Counted from the stretch's first letter, positions 1-13,080 are shown. The stretch: DNA of 38,301 bases from Chara braunii (GCA_003427395.1 BFEA01000005.1:8553335-8591635); one strand, 5' to 3'. Translations and numbers: made by a program. The notes: generated by a model not told the origin, from the sequence alone.

Positions 1-35
<35 letters not shown>
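1..35. repeat. (GA)n microsatellite at window edge
   Basis: The window opens in an uninterrupted GA dinucleotide run of 35 bases, so the true array probably extends beyond the edge. It has no coding content. Confidence 0.95.
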
Positions 36-39
<4 letters not shown>

Positions 40-105
40 CCATCGATTGGTTGAGCAACACACCGGCCAACAGGTAAGTCTCCAACTCCCCGGCTGGCCT
101 CGCGC

Positions 106-300
106 TACTTCCATTGATAGGATGAGCAAAATCGAATGAATCTTCTGCTAGGGTACTTCCATCTACAGGATGAGCAAAATCAAACGAATCTACCACTAGA
201 ACATGGAAATATACACTGAGAGAGGGAGAAAGAGAGGGTACTTCCATCAATAGGATGATGCAAAATCGAATGAATCTACCGCTAGAACATGGAAATATAC
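106..300 (+). repeat. Three diverged direct repeats (tacttccat...gaatct unit)
   Basis: A segment beginning tacttccat, continuing through aggatgagcaaaatc and ending near gaatct recurs at about 106, 154 and 239. The last two copies also share ctagaacatggaaatatac. A GA-rich spacer separates copies two and three. It looks like a small degenerate tandem array and no reading frame is conserved. A poly-T run of 19 follows at 317-335. Confidence 0.75.
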
Positions 301-404
301 ATATACACTGCCACACTTTTTTTTTTTTTTTTTTTGTGTCTGTATGCCGCCAGCATTTTCTGTTCTCCATCTCTCGGAACCTGCTTCAGCCCGCCCGCGA
401 AAAT

Positions 405-608
405 GGCCTCCGAATTTTGATTCCGAATCACACCCTTGCCCAATATCATTTTGACCGAAATGGAAAACTGGTCCCCGTCCACAAAAAGGTCCGCCTACCA
501 CTTTTTGGCCTCCGAATTTTGATTCCGAATCGCACCCTTGCCCAATATCGTTTCAACTGAAATGGAAAACTGGCCGCCGTCCACAAAAACGGCCCGCCTA
601 CCACTTTT
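405..608 (+). repeat. Two-copy tandem repeat, 102-bp period
   Basis: The block starting ggcctccgaattttgattcc at 405 is repeated from 507 with a few substitutions, and both copies end near ctaccactttt. The period is 102 bp, a multiple of three, so the plus-strand open frame across 255-560 repeats a peptide segment. The frame has no recognisable domain and I read it as a by-product of the duplication. Confidence 0.85.
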
Positions 609-1910
<1,302 letters not shown>

Positions 1911-2716
1911 AAAGAAAAAGAGAAGAAAAAAGCCCCGCGCATTGGGCGCACCGGTCCCTGCCCGCCACGTGCTTTGTGCTGTACGCACAGCGCACGGGAT
2001 GCGCGTGCACGCGCACGAGCGCACCGCCCCCTGGAGCACGCACAGCGCAGCGCATCGTGCACCACAGCGATGCACCACAAGGATGCATTTTACCCATTTT
2101 CTTGGTTGCTGATGAGAGGGGTGGCAACTTTCGGGGGAGAAGGATGTCCCGAAGGCAGTTGGCAACAGTTCACAGGGCATGATTTCAATGGAGGTGACGG
2201 GTGCAATTAGCCATCCCATGGCTTTGCAGAAAGGTCCTTCCGATTGCCATGGATGCCAGCAGTGAGCAGATTTCCTGAAAGGTTCATGGTAGTATACAAG
2301 CGCTTGGTCTTGCCTCCTTGTCAAAGACCAGAGAACTGTCCCAAGTGATCCCATGTGTTCCAGGGATCTCATATGCTATCGCACAGTGCTACTGTGGATG
2401 CGCTCAAGCACCCACCCAAAAGTTTTCTAGTGTACAGCCAAGCATTTATGAACTGCCATCCATAATGTACGAGCGTGTGTGTGTGGAGAGGGACTGTGCT
2501 TTCCAACCACATGATCTTGCAAATACAGACAGGATCCACGTATGTTGTGAAAGAGCCCCCTACAGCTTTCACAGATGCCAGGCGGCTCAAGCACAGCTTC
2601 TGTCGTTTGGTAACAGTGTCCGGTGTATTGTTCACATATGGTCTTCAACTCAACTGATGCCCACAGATTGAAGGCCACTGTGCAATGAATCGCAGTTGCT
2701 CAAGCGGGCTGTACAC
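1911..2716. other. Unassigned sequence; A-rich then CpG/GCAC-rich patch
   Basis: An A-rich stretch (1903-1930) is followed by GC-rich sequence, including alternating purine-pyrimidine GCGCGTGCACGCGCACGAGC near 2000-2020. From 2110 to 2716 the composition is ordinary. A 117-codon open frame lies at 2318-2671 (+) and an overlapping 88-codon frame at 2369-2635 (-). Neither shows a domain, so they are not called as genes. Confidence 0.5.
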
Positions 2717-2719
2717 TAA

Positions 2720-3175
2720 GGGCATACTCGCACAGCGGTGGCATGGCAGCAAAATCTGCAAATTTTGCTATCCCCATTTTGCTGAAATGCCACCCCGCCC
2801 GGTCACATAGCGGTAGCGAATCACAAAAGACATGAGCTGGACTTTCTGGCAATTGCCAAAATGGTGCGAGGCACAAATCCTTCATCAAGAAAATTCGTTT
2901 CAAATTTCCTTTCACGGAGTCTCGACTGAAATAAAAGTTTGCTACCACCTCCAGAGGTGGTAGCAAAATGCCCTTCCCCCTGGCCAGTCAGGCCGCTGAC
3001 ATTTGATACCTCGTTTGCTACTTTCGCTACTCTCCGTGCCTCGTGCGACTGGCCCAACCATCAAATTTTAGCGATTTTGCCATAAAAGGCCCTCTTCCCC
3101 CGAATACACCGTACAGTCAATACAGCTATATTTAGACTGAAAGATACCCGAGAAGAAGGTAGTGTGAGTAGGCCC
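2720..3175. mobile_element. Harbinger/PIF-type MITE with TAA duplication
   Basis: Imperfect terminal inverted repeats are visible: GGGCATACTCGCAC at the left end and, reading the other strand, GGGCCTACTCACAC at the right end. Each is flanked by TAA (2717-2719 and 3176-3178). A TWA target duplication with G-rich TIRs is the hallmark of PIF/Harbinger transposons. The 456-bp element has no transposase frame, so it is non-autonomous. It carries an internal perfect hairpin at 2941-2964 (gctaccacctc/gaggtggtagc). The alternative of a CACTA element (cacta precedes the GGGC) is less likely because the right end lacks a matching terminus. Confidence 0.72.
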
Positions 3176-3392
3176 TAAGTTTGTCTGCTGTTTCCCTATT
3201 CTGAGCCCTTCGGGACTTGATCCTGTGACCTACAATTTGTATGTGTTGATTACTAGCTTTGAGTCCTGCTGGTCTTGATCTGTGAACCTGTTGCTGGTAG
3301 TCTCTATTTGGCAGCCTTAGACCCTTCAGGCCTTGCTGTTCTGTCCTTTTCTGCTCTTCTGGAAACCTCGGGTAGGTCTCTCCTTTGTGTGT

Positions 3393-3538
3393 CCTGTCTT
3401 GGGCCCTCATAGTGTAGATTTCCATCCAGATGCATGTTGGCCGATCTTGACTGTTTGGCCCTAGACCTGTCTTGGGGCCTCGTAGTCTAGATTTCCATCC
3501 AGATGCATGTAGGCTGATCTTGACTGTTTGGCCCTAGA
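3393..3538 (+). repeat. Two-copy tandem repeat, 73-bp period
   Basis: The unit beginning cctgtcttggg and ending gtttggccctaga occurs at 3393-3465 and again at 3466-3538 with only a few differences. The second copy overlaps the 3' end of the minus-strand open frame at 3487-3936. The sequence just upstream (3179-3392) has related ctgtc/gaccc motifs but no clear further copy. Confidence 0.85.
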
Positions 3539-3936
3539 TGTTTGTTGTTTCGACGGTCAGATAGGTTCGTAGGTGACTGCTGTGAAGTACGTCTAGGGAA
3601 GTCTGGTAGAAGTAGGGAGAGGCCGACAAGTTTCGCGTTCTTTTCTCTTTTTTTTTTGGAGCGGCGACGGGAGTTACGGAGCTGCGCTATTTCAAGCGCT
3701 CTATCTTCTTCCTCTTCCAAGGGGAACTTGGGCAGCCATAGCTGGGGCCCCCTGCTGCTCGAGGAGGCAGCGTCTGTAAGAGGTCTGCCAGATGCTGATG
3801 CCACTACCATCACGCTGCTGTTTGTGGGGTTGAAGAACAGCCGCTTTCTTCTTTGAGCGGCCTGCTTGTTGCTAGTTGCTGCCATACCAGGACAGCCATC
3901 ATCTTCTTCATCGAGGTTTACTTTCTTCTTCACCAT
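3487..3936 (-). CDS. Hypothetical protein or first exon, basic/acidic low-complexity
   Basis: This 149-codon frame begins with Met-Val-Lys-Lys-Lys. It has an acidic DEEDD patch near residues 9-13, a basic RRKR cluster near 30, a Ser-rich stretch near 57-62, an EEEED acidic patch near 75 and a strongly basic RRRSKKKREK segment near 90-100. The last feature could serve as a nuclear localisation signal (inference). No enzyme domain is recognised. Its composition is less repetitive than the microsatellite frames nearby, so it may be a real gene or an N-terminal exon, but its C-terminal end runs into a 73-bp tandem repeat. An AT-rich region lies upstream (3937-4250). Confidence is low without transcript data. 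Confidence 0.3.
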   Translation of the reverse strand: MVKKKVNLDEEDDGCPGMAATSNKQAAQRRKRLFFNPTNSSVMVVASASGRPLTDAASSSSRGPQLWLPKFPLEEEEDRALEIAQLRNSRRRSKKKREKNAKLVGLSLLLPDFPRRTSQQSPTNLSDRRNNKHLGPNSQDQPTCIWMEI

Positions 3937-5601
<1,665 letters not shown>

Positions 5602-5825
5602 CAGGCCCCACTGGTACTATGTTAATGCTCACAAAGCACGGACATAACCCTGGTTATATGACCAGTTCATGTTCATCAAACACGAACATAGCACCAGTGG
5701 GGCCCTGATTCTAACTCTAATGAAGAGCATGAACCTTATGACCACATTCATGCTTTCAAGCATGGACATGGCAGCATTGGGGCCGAATCCTAGCTCTAGT
5801 TTCACCATGAATAGCACGGACATAA
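5602..5825 (+). repeat. Diverged tandem repeat (about 82 bp) containing an inverted pair
   Basis: Units starting at 5665 (gttcatg...) and 5747 (ttcatgc...) align through gaacatagcaccagtggggcc versus ggacatggcagcattggggcc. A partial unit precedes them. In addition, the left edge caggccccactggtactatg (5602-5621) is almost the exact reverse complement of catagcaccagtggggccctg (5687-5707), giving a hairpin of about 20-bp arms. No matching flanking duplication is visible, so a MITE call is not secure. Confidence 0.7.
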
Positions 5826-6815
5826 AAGATCTGCACCGAAAAATTCACCAACAGCCATCATGTGAAAGGACACTTTTTTTTTTTTTTTTTTTAATCTTTC
5901 TATATTCTTCTCTCAACTTCTGTTTTTGCCTTTCACTACCTACTCCTAAGGCTATCTAGAGGGGACCCCTGCAAGCATAGTTTCCTCTCACTGTGAAGGG
6001 GAGATTTCATGTTGCCCCTTGCCCCTAATGTTTAGGGTATAGGGTTGGGGCCGCCAGTGGGGGTCTGGCTAACACAAAGACCGAGACCTGCCAGTAGCTG
6101 TGCCTCCCTTTTCCATCGTCATAGAAACCTTGAAAGAAAAGAATGAATTGAAAAATAGCTCCAACTCCAAAACAAGCCGGAAACAACTGACCAGAATGCT
6201 TGAAGACTACCGGTAGAAAAGAAATGGAGAGTGCTGGACTCCAAAGTCGACCGCAGCCTAAACAGCCGCAACTGCCCAAACAAATACCTGCAACTTCAAA
6301 ACCGCGACTGAAGCGGGGACGGTTCATCCTTCAGATAGGTTTAGATGTGCGAATGACCTGGGTAATGGTCCCAGTATCTTTGTTGTAATTCATTCATTCG
6401 ATACGAGCTTTGGGCACTGCAGCCATCTTTTTTGGGGAAAAAAAAAACACAGAAACAAAGGATAGTTAAGGGGCATGAACCCACAGCGTGCCCAAGGCTG
6501 TAGTTCCCTCATGCAGGACAAGAGGGGAGGTCCCACTAGCAAAGAGGATTGGATTTAAAGCCTGAATCTGGACTTGTCTGTGGACAGCTGCAGAAAATTC
6601 AGGCACTTGATCCAGAGGCGAGGGCCCACTAGTGATTGATCTGCATCTCTGGATAAAACATAAACACATCCAGATTCAGCCACTTTCTCTCTACAGCTCC
6701 CAGCAAACCCCTGGCAAAAAGGAGGCCAGAGCAGGCTGTACGTGTGCAGCCTGTGGACATTTACACCCATGGTATCGAAACTCTCGGAGTTTGTTCACAA
6801 AAGTTGCACGCTGCA
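5826..6815. other. Unassigned sequence with poly-T and homopurine motifs
   Basis: A poly-T run lies at about 5873-5892 and an A run at 6437-6447. A short telomere-like stretch, tttagggtatagggttgggg, is at 6030-6049, and a related ggatagggg motif occurs twice near 5445-5470. Open frames up to about 100 codons (for example 6025-6327 minus) have no recognised domain. No gene is called. Confidence 0.4.
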
Positions 6816-7170
6816 ATTCAGGAGAGGAGTTCGATTCTGATCGGCCTCATATACCTACCTGGGCATACTTAGTGCCTGCCACCTAGAGGTAGCCCGTTGG
6901 GCCCCCCCATCTGCATTGAGCAGCTTCTGCTGATGCTCGTAGGGGTAGGGGACCAGGGAGGCACAGGGGGTGGTCCAGTTGGCATGGTTTCTGACACTAC
7001 CGGCTGACCCCTGGTATGTATCGCTCCACACATGTTCCCTAGTCAGAGGCATGAACATGGTTGCTACTGGGCTGCCCATATAATACTGTAATGATAATAA
7101 AAGGGCCTGAAAGCCCATCCTGTCAGATTCGACAGGAAAGTGGTTAGTTGGGCTTAAAAAAAAGAAAAAT
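6816..7170 (+). mobile_element. Probable SINE-like retroinsertion
   Basis: The 355-bp segment ends in an A-rich tail (7155-7170). It is flanked by an imperfect 13-bp direct repeat, gttgcacgctgca at 6803-6815 and gtcgcaccctgca at 7171-7183. Near its 5' end is gagttcgattctg (6828-6840), which resembles a pol III B box (GGTTCGANTCC). No A box is clear, so the copy may be 5'-truncated. Two small hairpins, gggcctgaaagccc and cctgtcagattcgacagg, lie just before the tail. A 3' hairpin and an A-rich tail are common in SINEs; the family is unknown. Confidence 0.45.
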
Positions 7171-7845
7171 GTCGCACCCTGCAGGACTTCCACCTTTCCT
7201 ACTATCATGTTGGCACCAACCACAGTCCCCTTATCATGGTGTGCGTGTGCATAAGGCTGGTGAGCTGGAGTGACTGAGTAGTGGTGCGGGTACGTGTGAA
7301 GTTGTTTTAACAAATTATGCAGGAGATTCTTTTCTGCCCCGCTGCTTATCCTTGTCTAAGTCTATGCTGATGGTCTAAGTCATGTTGGCTTTGGCTGTGG
7401 GTGTCAAGATGGTTGATGCCAAATGGTGTCCTTGTGGGATGTGATCCGTCTGAAGAACAAGATGTGAGGTCGACTGAGTGTGCAGTCGAGTCAGAGTGTC
7501 CAGTTTGTCACCCACTTGTTACACTCTTCCTCTTGCATGATCTAGGATAGGTGTGTATGAATGCTCTTCAATTATGAAGTTCTTGAATGTTGTGGCTATG
7601 ATGGTTGTATGCCTCGTAAAGAATGCATGTGGGAACTTGAATGGTTGAAACGATCGGCTACATTTTGCTTGTTACACTCCTCCTCCTGCAAGAGTCGATT
7701 TCGGTTGTGTTGTCTTAAAGTTCGAACTGACACTGTCATCAAGGGCGAACGTCGCATGCATGGAGTCGTCTCTTGCCTCACTAAGTTTTAGCACGGGTTC
7801 TTGTCCGTGCTCGAGCTTCATATTTATCTGCCATAGTAGCCTTCC
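7171..7845. other. Unassigned sequence, host flank of the LINE
   Basis: A short motif, cttgttacactc(t/c)tcctc(t/c)tgca, occurs at about 7517 and 7668. A 76-codon frame at 7561-7791 (+) has no recognised domain. The segment ends where the LINE poly-A (poly-T on this strand) begins. Confidence 0.4.
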
Positions 7846-7876
<31 letters not shown>

Positions 7877-8345
7877 CGCCCCCACCAGTGTTAGTGGTGC
7901 TGATAAGAGCAGACACCACTAACACCTGGGGGGCGGCTCCATCTATTGGTGGGAGCATCACCTGCTGGGAAACGGGCCCCGCGTCCCATATACAGCAGTA
8001 TGTCAGAAAAAGAACCATTGTGGGAGCGTCCTGCCAGCATTGTTTACCCTGGCATCCAGGGGATTGACTGAGCGGCAGGTAGGGGGGGGGGGGGAACCTC
8101 TTCACCATGGAACTGGCGCCAGATACCTACTGTAACTCACTAGTTCCTTCCTCCCCCCACCCAATCTGAACTGTCACTTCCCAAGTACTGTGCTAACTGC
8201 TATCAGTCTGGACTTTTTCACCGCAGAAGACCAGGCCTGTATCAGCACCATGTTGAGTTTTCCTGGGGCTGGTAACCGTTGCCTCTATCCCTCCCATACC
8301 TCCCCCCACCATACTTTTTGAAGCCTGGGTCCTGAGCCATTGTTT

Positions 8346-10406
8346 TCATCCATCCCTCCTGTACCATTCTAAGTCTACTAGGCTGTTTGAGGGGGGGGCG
8401 AAGAGGTCAGGGAACTCTTGGGCGGGTTTCATTGGGATAGCTGTATCGATCTTTGTCCAGTCATTGAATAATAGCCGGTAGTCCCTTTCTAATCCTTCCC
8501 CTGTGTTCTGTCCTCCTTTCCATTCCACTCTCCCAATCCTTCCCCCTGTGTCCCCCCCCAGCCAGCTCTAGCTGAAATTCTGAATTTTTTTGTTGGATGT
8601 CACTTCTTGAGAGTGATGTCTGTATCTGGGTTTTGAGTGCTTCCCATTTTACCGTGATTTCTGTTTGAATCAGTTGCTGAATACTGTCCGTGAAGTCTGG
8701 GCCTCCTAGTCGTACCCGTTCCATCTTGTCGGTACAGCGCCGTCGCCAGAGGGCCCAAAGCATTGCCCTGCGTCCTAACTGAAACATACAAACGGTGAAG
8801 TCGTCCAGTCCCTCTTCGGTCCACGTTTCGCAGAGCAGGGCTTTCCAATCCCATGGCCATGTGGTTTGTGCTTCTAATTGGTCCCAGATTCTATCCCACC
8901 ATCTCCATAACCAAATAGCACCCGGGCACTGAAGAAATATATGCTCAATGGTCTCGGGCCTTTTTCCGGGATGGAAACGCGTCAGTGCACAGTCTGCACC
9001 AGGGCAGGGCTTTCCCCATTTGCTCCAGCTGAGTTCTGTCTATGAGCCAGTCATTGGTTGGGAGGCAACGGTGCTCTATCTGTCATTGCAGCGAGGCGAA
9101 TTTTGCAGGTTTGATTTTTGCCAATTTAAACCATTTCATTCTTTTCAGGTCATTTTTGCTTACATTCAAATGCCTCATCCAACGCTCCTCCACCCGATCT
9201 CGCAAGTTGAATCTCGGTCTGAGAAGCCTATAGGTCTCCTTGACTGTTAAGCCGTACAAGGATTTTGTAAATTTACTACCCCTCCTTGTAGTTTGTTGAC
9301 CATGTCCATTCTGCTGGGTCGAGGGTCAGTAGGTGAACTGGGACATGCGGGAGGTAGGCGATCGATTGTTCTTTCTCTTGAAGCACCTTAATTCGGAACA
9401 GCTCTTCTTTGTGGTATACTTTTGCTTCCTCCAAGGGGAATCTTTTCTATAAAGGCCTCAAGGGTCTCCTCCAATCTGTGACAGTAGCGTAGTTTCTCTC
9501 TTAGCTGCCCCGGGTTGACCCACGCTCTATTGTCCATGTCCCATATGTCTTTAATCCTAGTTACCCCCCGCTTAACCCAACCCTGCCAAGAGGCGTCTCC
9601 GCAATGGAGGGTCTGTCCCCTCGAGTCCACCACCCATTTGTTCCCGAAGAGGGGCTGCCGGGCTACCTCTTCCCGTCTTACTGGTGGGGTTTTGTCCGGT
9701 AGGGGGAGACTCCTCCATGTGTTCATCAGGGCAGGCCAGAAAGGGTCGTTCCGCAGGTCCTCCCTTGCTGCCTGTCTAGGAGAGCCGGGGAGGAGGGTAT
9801 CTTGATGTGATCTTTTTTGGGGGATGGGCCATCCTCTGTTCTCTAGCCACATCAATGGGTCACATTCTGCGGCTGTTTGTAGTGCCAGGCGGACAATCTG
9901 TTCCAGGGCCAACCCCTTCCATGTGGGCTGAAAAAAAGCCTTTTGAGCCACTGCATTGCCAATGCTTTGGTTTGGATTGAGGGGTCTATAATGCCCAGCC
10001 CTCCTCTCGATTTTGGTTGGATTATAGATTGCCATGCTACCCTGCTAATGACACCCTGATACTCGTGGTTTCCTCGCCACAGAAAGGCGGCAATCTGGCA
10101 TTGCAAGGGGCGGAGGGCACTCTTATCTAAAGCCCAAATGGCTGATTTATACCACAGAGTGGCCAAAACGACATTGTTAATTATTAGCGAGCGAGCAAAT
10201 AGGGACGTATGTTTGTCCTGCCATTGTGCCATTTTTTCCAAGGGGGTTTTGGAGATCCATTCGTTGTTTGCAGATGGTTTGCCGTTTGTCGACATTATAA
10301 CCCCCAACAACCTGATGGGGGCTTCCTGGGGGAGCCAATTAATCTTGGGTTGCTCCGGGGGTCTCACTCCTTGGTGGTGTATCCACCATCCTTGGGTCTT
10401 GTTTCC
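8346..10406 (-). pseudogene. LINE C-terminal region with zf-RVT-like zinc finger, broken
   Basis: After RT the coding sequence continues in at least three frames: 9852-10406, then 9388-10035 after a frameshift near 9890, then 8461-8990. The second block has the Trp-rich connection typical of plant LINEs. Around 8900-9000 the minus strand encodes CPGADCALTRF...ETIEHIFLQC, matching the zf-RVT pattern (C-x4-C, then H and C) found after RT in plant LINEs. Between 9000 and 9388 there are many stops. The last part ends at 8346 and is followed by the 3' untranslated region. Confidence 0.75.
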
Positions 10407-11168
10407 CTAGTTTACCTTCATGTCCGATAGTCTACAAAAAAGGTCCATCATGTACCGGATCCCGGCCATCGCCTCTCTTGATGTGTCGACCATGAGGGTC
10501 AGGTCATCAGCAAAGAGAGAGCATGCCGGGATCGCACCCTGCGGTATGGAGGATACTTGGATTCTCTTGATGTCCTTATGTGTTCTCAGGTTAGCAGCTA
10601 GAGCCTCCATGACTATGACAAAGAGGTAGGGGGCTATTGGATCTCCTTGTCTGACTGACCTTTGGAGTTCGATGGGTGGGGCTAAGTTTCCATTCACCAT
10701 AACTCTGGTCGTTGCATTTTCATGCAGGATCCTAACCCAACGCCTGAAACCCGGCCCAAAATTGAGTTTTTCGAGGCACTTATCCAGGAACAACCAATCC
10801 ACATGGTCGTATGTTTTCTCAAAGTCGATGAAAATGATAGTCGCGTTGTGTTTAGACTGTCTTGTGAGCTTAATCATTTCATTGACCAAGAGTATGTTGT
10901 CTTGGATGTTCCTGCCTTGAATGAACCCGGTCTGGTCTGGATGTATGATCCGCGTCATGACAGGTTCCGACCGGTTCGCCAGAGCCTTTGCCATTAACTT
11001 GTAGACCACTGTAAGTAGTGCGATGGGTCTATAGTTTCTAATATTGTTTCTGTCCCCTTTTTTATAGAGGAGGGTTAGTACTCCTTGGCTCACTATTTCC
11101 CCTGTCTGGCCTGTTTTCCATACCTCGTGGTATTAGTCCATGAGGTCCTGTGCGATGCTTGACCACAA
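10407..11168 (-). pseudogene. LINE reverse transcriptase domain, broken
   Basis: The frame contains, in order, WSSIAQDLMD (about 11135-11165), NYRPIALL, DQTGFIQGR, FIDFEKTYDHVDW (fingers/palm), SVRQGDPIAPYLF (normally GxxQGDPLSPxLF) and the catalytic FADDLTLMV (near 10500). These are the ordered blocks of L1-type RTs. An in-frame TAA lies in the LMD*Y context near 11130. The domain ends in MKVN followed by an in-frame TAG, after which the coding frame continues. Both stops are single substitutions away from sense codons. RNA-templated cDNA synthesis is the family role; this copy cannot make full-length protein. Confidence 0.9.
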
Positions 11169-11170
11169 AC

Positions 11171-11640
11171 CTTCCTAACTTTCCCACCGTCGATAAGGAT
11201 GTTGTATACTGCGACGCGGTTGTCAGGAGTGCTATATTGCAGACCCAGTGAGTTCACTTCTACAACCCTCCTTACGCTTGTCATTTTGGTAGGTATGATT
11301 TGTATCAATTGATTGTTTTGATTCCGCGCAGATGGTGTTGCCTTGGTCGGCAATATATTGTGGAACCCACGATACAACTATCGATGGTGCAAAATAGGGA
11401 ATTTGTGTCCGGGGCGTCGATTGGGACTGGGATGCTAGGGCGTCGTGTGCTTTCTGAAGAACATTCATGCTGCAAGTGTGCACGCAGAGGGCTGCCAAAC
11501 TCTTGTTCCCATGCTGCCTCCACCGTCAGATGGATCATCGGACTAATCTGCCCGAGATGATGTTCCCGACTTGTCCCGCTTCTTAATGAATTCCAAAACG
11601 TTGCCACTGTTTCGTCAAGTTGCAGTTTGGCCCTGCCAGT
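11171..11640 (-). pseudogene. Unrecognised coding-like fragment (minus strand)
   Basis: A minus-strand frame at 11305-11607 (100 codons) and an overlapping frame at 11093-11377 have varied, protein-like composition. One segment reads TFWNSLRSGTSREHHLGQ. They are interrupted by the LINE 5' end at about 11170. I do not recognise the family. It may be a relic of another transposon, because it lacks a clear start and the coding signal shifts frame. Confidence 0.3.
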
Positions 11641-12248
11641 TGCTTAACTGGCGTTCGGGTATTTCTTGATTATTATTTTTTTGGGTAGACCCTCCTTCCT
11701 TACTCTGTATATTCCAATTATGTCCCTATAATATCAACCTCTCCCTTTGGATTTTCCATTTGTAAATGGACCTCTCAAACTGACATGGGAAACTCTAGTT
11801 TTGTCCTGGATTTCAACCCCCTTGCCCAAAATCGTTGGTCGCACCCCTACTCTGATTTATGTAACCGGCAAGGGTACGCAACGCTGCACGGGGCGTGAGG
11901 TTCGCATATCCCAAGTGTCGCATTGGGTGAGGTTCACTGGCGGCTTTAGGGGTTATGGTGGTTGTCCTTGTAGCGGTCCCCCTGAGGCCTGGTAGCTAGG
12001 ACGGACCAGTTTAAGGCCGTCGGCCTGATCCGCGTTCGGCACCATTGGTTTTCCCCGTACCTGGACCTAGGCCGGTATATCACTTCAACCTAGACCCAGG
12101 TCAAAGGCTCTTTGGCCACTTGGTGGGTTCATTCTTTCATTGAGTCGGACATTCTCACGTTCAGCTGCTGCTTCTCGTGTGTCCATCTCCTCACTCTCTC
12201 TCTCTCTCTCACCATCTCCACACATGCACCCCCCTACACGTGCATCAC
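11641..12248. other. Unassigned; possible LTR remnant upstream of a PBS-like site
   Basis: There are no usable open frames. The 11660-11760 part is T-rich and 11860-12100 is GC-rich with repeated cctagg/ggtcc motifs. A CT microsatellite lies at 12192-12211. It directly precedes a tRNA-Met-type primer-binding-like sequence, so part of it could be an LTR, but no second LTR copy was found. Confidence 0.3.
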
Positions 12249-12249
12249 A

Positions 12250-12541
12250 TTGGTATCGAAGCAGAGTCTCAAACCTTTGCTCCCTCCCTCCCTCCCTCCC
12301 TCCCTCTCCCACTGACCCACCATCCCAAATAGCTATCTCCAAGCTTGTGTCTGCAGCTGCACTTGGCCCATCGATGCTACCAGATACATTCGTCATCCAA
12401 GCTGGAGCCTTTCTCCTCGGTAATCTCAACGTCGGCGCCACTTCAGTTGTTGTTGCTCTCCCACAGGCTGCCAACACCGACGCTCGTCCAACACCCATCA
12501 TTCCTGTGGATTGCATCGCCGAAGTGCCTGCAGTGTGGTGA
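12250..12541 (+). pseudogene. PBS-like site and short gag-like frame of a degraded retroelement
   Basis: The sequence ttggtatcgaagcagag at 12250-12266 resembles the tRNA-iMet primer-binding sites of plant LTR elements (TGGTATCNGAGC). It is followed by a (CCCT)n run (12282-12307) and then an open frame to 12541 with moderately hydrophobic, Ala/Val-rich residues and no recognisable motif. The frame stops where the SSU rRNA-like sequence begins. This call is tentative. Confidence 0.3.
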
Positions 12542-12568
12542 TCTCGGCAATCTGCCGCTGATAGTGCT

Positions 12569-12653
12569 GTGAGAAGTTCATCAAACCTTGACATTTCGAG
12601 GAAGGAGAAGCCGTAACAAGTTCCCCTAGGTGAACCTGCCGAAGGATCACTAA
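12569..12653 (+). pseudogene. Degraded 3' end of nuclear SSU (18S) rRNA gene
   Basis: The sequence follows the conserved 18S 3' terminus: gtgagaagt...aaacctt, then gaggaaggagaagccgtaa, then taggtgaacctgc and gaaggatca. Compared with the almost invariant eukaryotic terminus it has aagCcg for aagTcg, a deleted G and substitutions in the CAAGGTTTCCGTAGG block, and ctgcCgaagg for ctgcGgaagg. Such changes sit at universally conserved positions, so this is a relic and not an active rRNA gene. No convincing SSU match is seen upstream of about 12541. Confidence 0.88.
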
Positions 12654-13080
12654 CACGTGGACGACCGACCTTCCTGCTCCTGAAAACCGACCCTCCGCCA
12701 CGTCAGCACATCATTCCCCCTTTTCCTTTCCTCCCTCCAGACTTCTCTCTTCCCGCCCCCCTCGACTGTCTCTTCCCCCCCCCCTTTTCGTTGCTCCCCG
12801 GCCCCCTAGCCGATCCCGCCTCTCCCTCCCTGATTTCCCCCCTTTTTCCTTGATCTCGATCCTTGCCCGATCGAGATCTCCCATCTCCCCCCCTTCACCT
12901 TCCGCTCACGCCCGATCCCGATCCTCGCTCTCCCCATCCCGATTCCGACTCCCCTTCCCCTCCCCCCCAATTCCACCCCGACTCCCCGATCCCGGTCCCG
13001 CTTCCGCTCCCTACACACACAATTCCCCCGCGCACCCGACCCCACACTTTTCCCCACCCTCTCCCCGACTCCCCCCGATC
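12654..13080 (+). other. C-rich spacer-like sequence downstream of the SSU relic
   Basis: This is extremely C-rich with repeated cgatccc/gatcccg words. Its position directly after an SSU 3' end makes an ITS-derived origin possible, but no 5.8S sequence is recognised. The similar composition at 13702-13980 on the other side of the gap suggests one continuous tract. Confidence 0.5.

Larger units (their letters stand above)
7846..11170 (-). mobile_element. 5'-truncated L1-like LINE (non-LTR retrotransposon)
   Basis: Read on the minus strand, the element starts abruptly inside the region just N-terminal to RT (about 11170). It then carries a LINE reverse transcriptase, a thumb/connection region and a C-terminal CCHC-like zinc finger, followed by an untranslated region of about 480 bp and a 24-base poly-A (7846-7869 on plus). 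The N-terminal ORF1 and the APE endonuclease are absent, so it is truncated as expected for incomplete target-primed reverse transcription. The flanks gccttcct (7840-7847) and accttcct (11169-11176) could be a target duplication, but the evidence is weak. Several frameshifts and stops make it a dead copy. Confidence 0.85.

Noticed and set aside
2000-2025. Z-DNA-forming element
   Set aside because: The alternating purine-pyrimidine run is short and there is no associated gene or structural evidence.
5602-5707. hAT-type MITE starting CAGG
   Set aside because: Terminal inverted repeats are good, but no 8-bp target duplication is visible and it overlaps a tandem array.
6030-6049. Telomere-like tttagggtatagggttgggg
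   Set aside because: Only about three degenerate units; too short and irregular to call an interstitial telomere.
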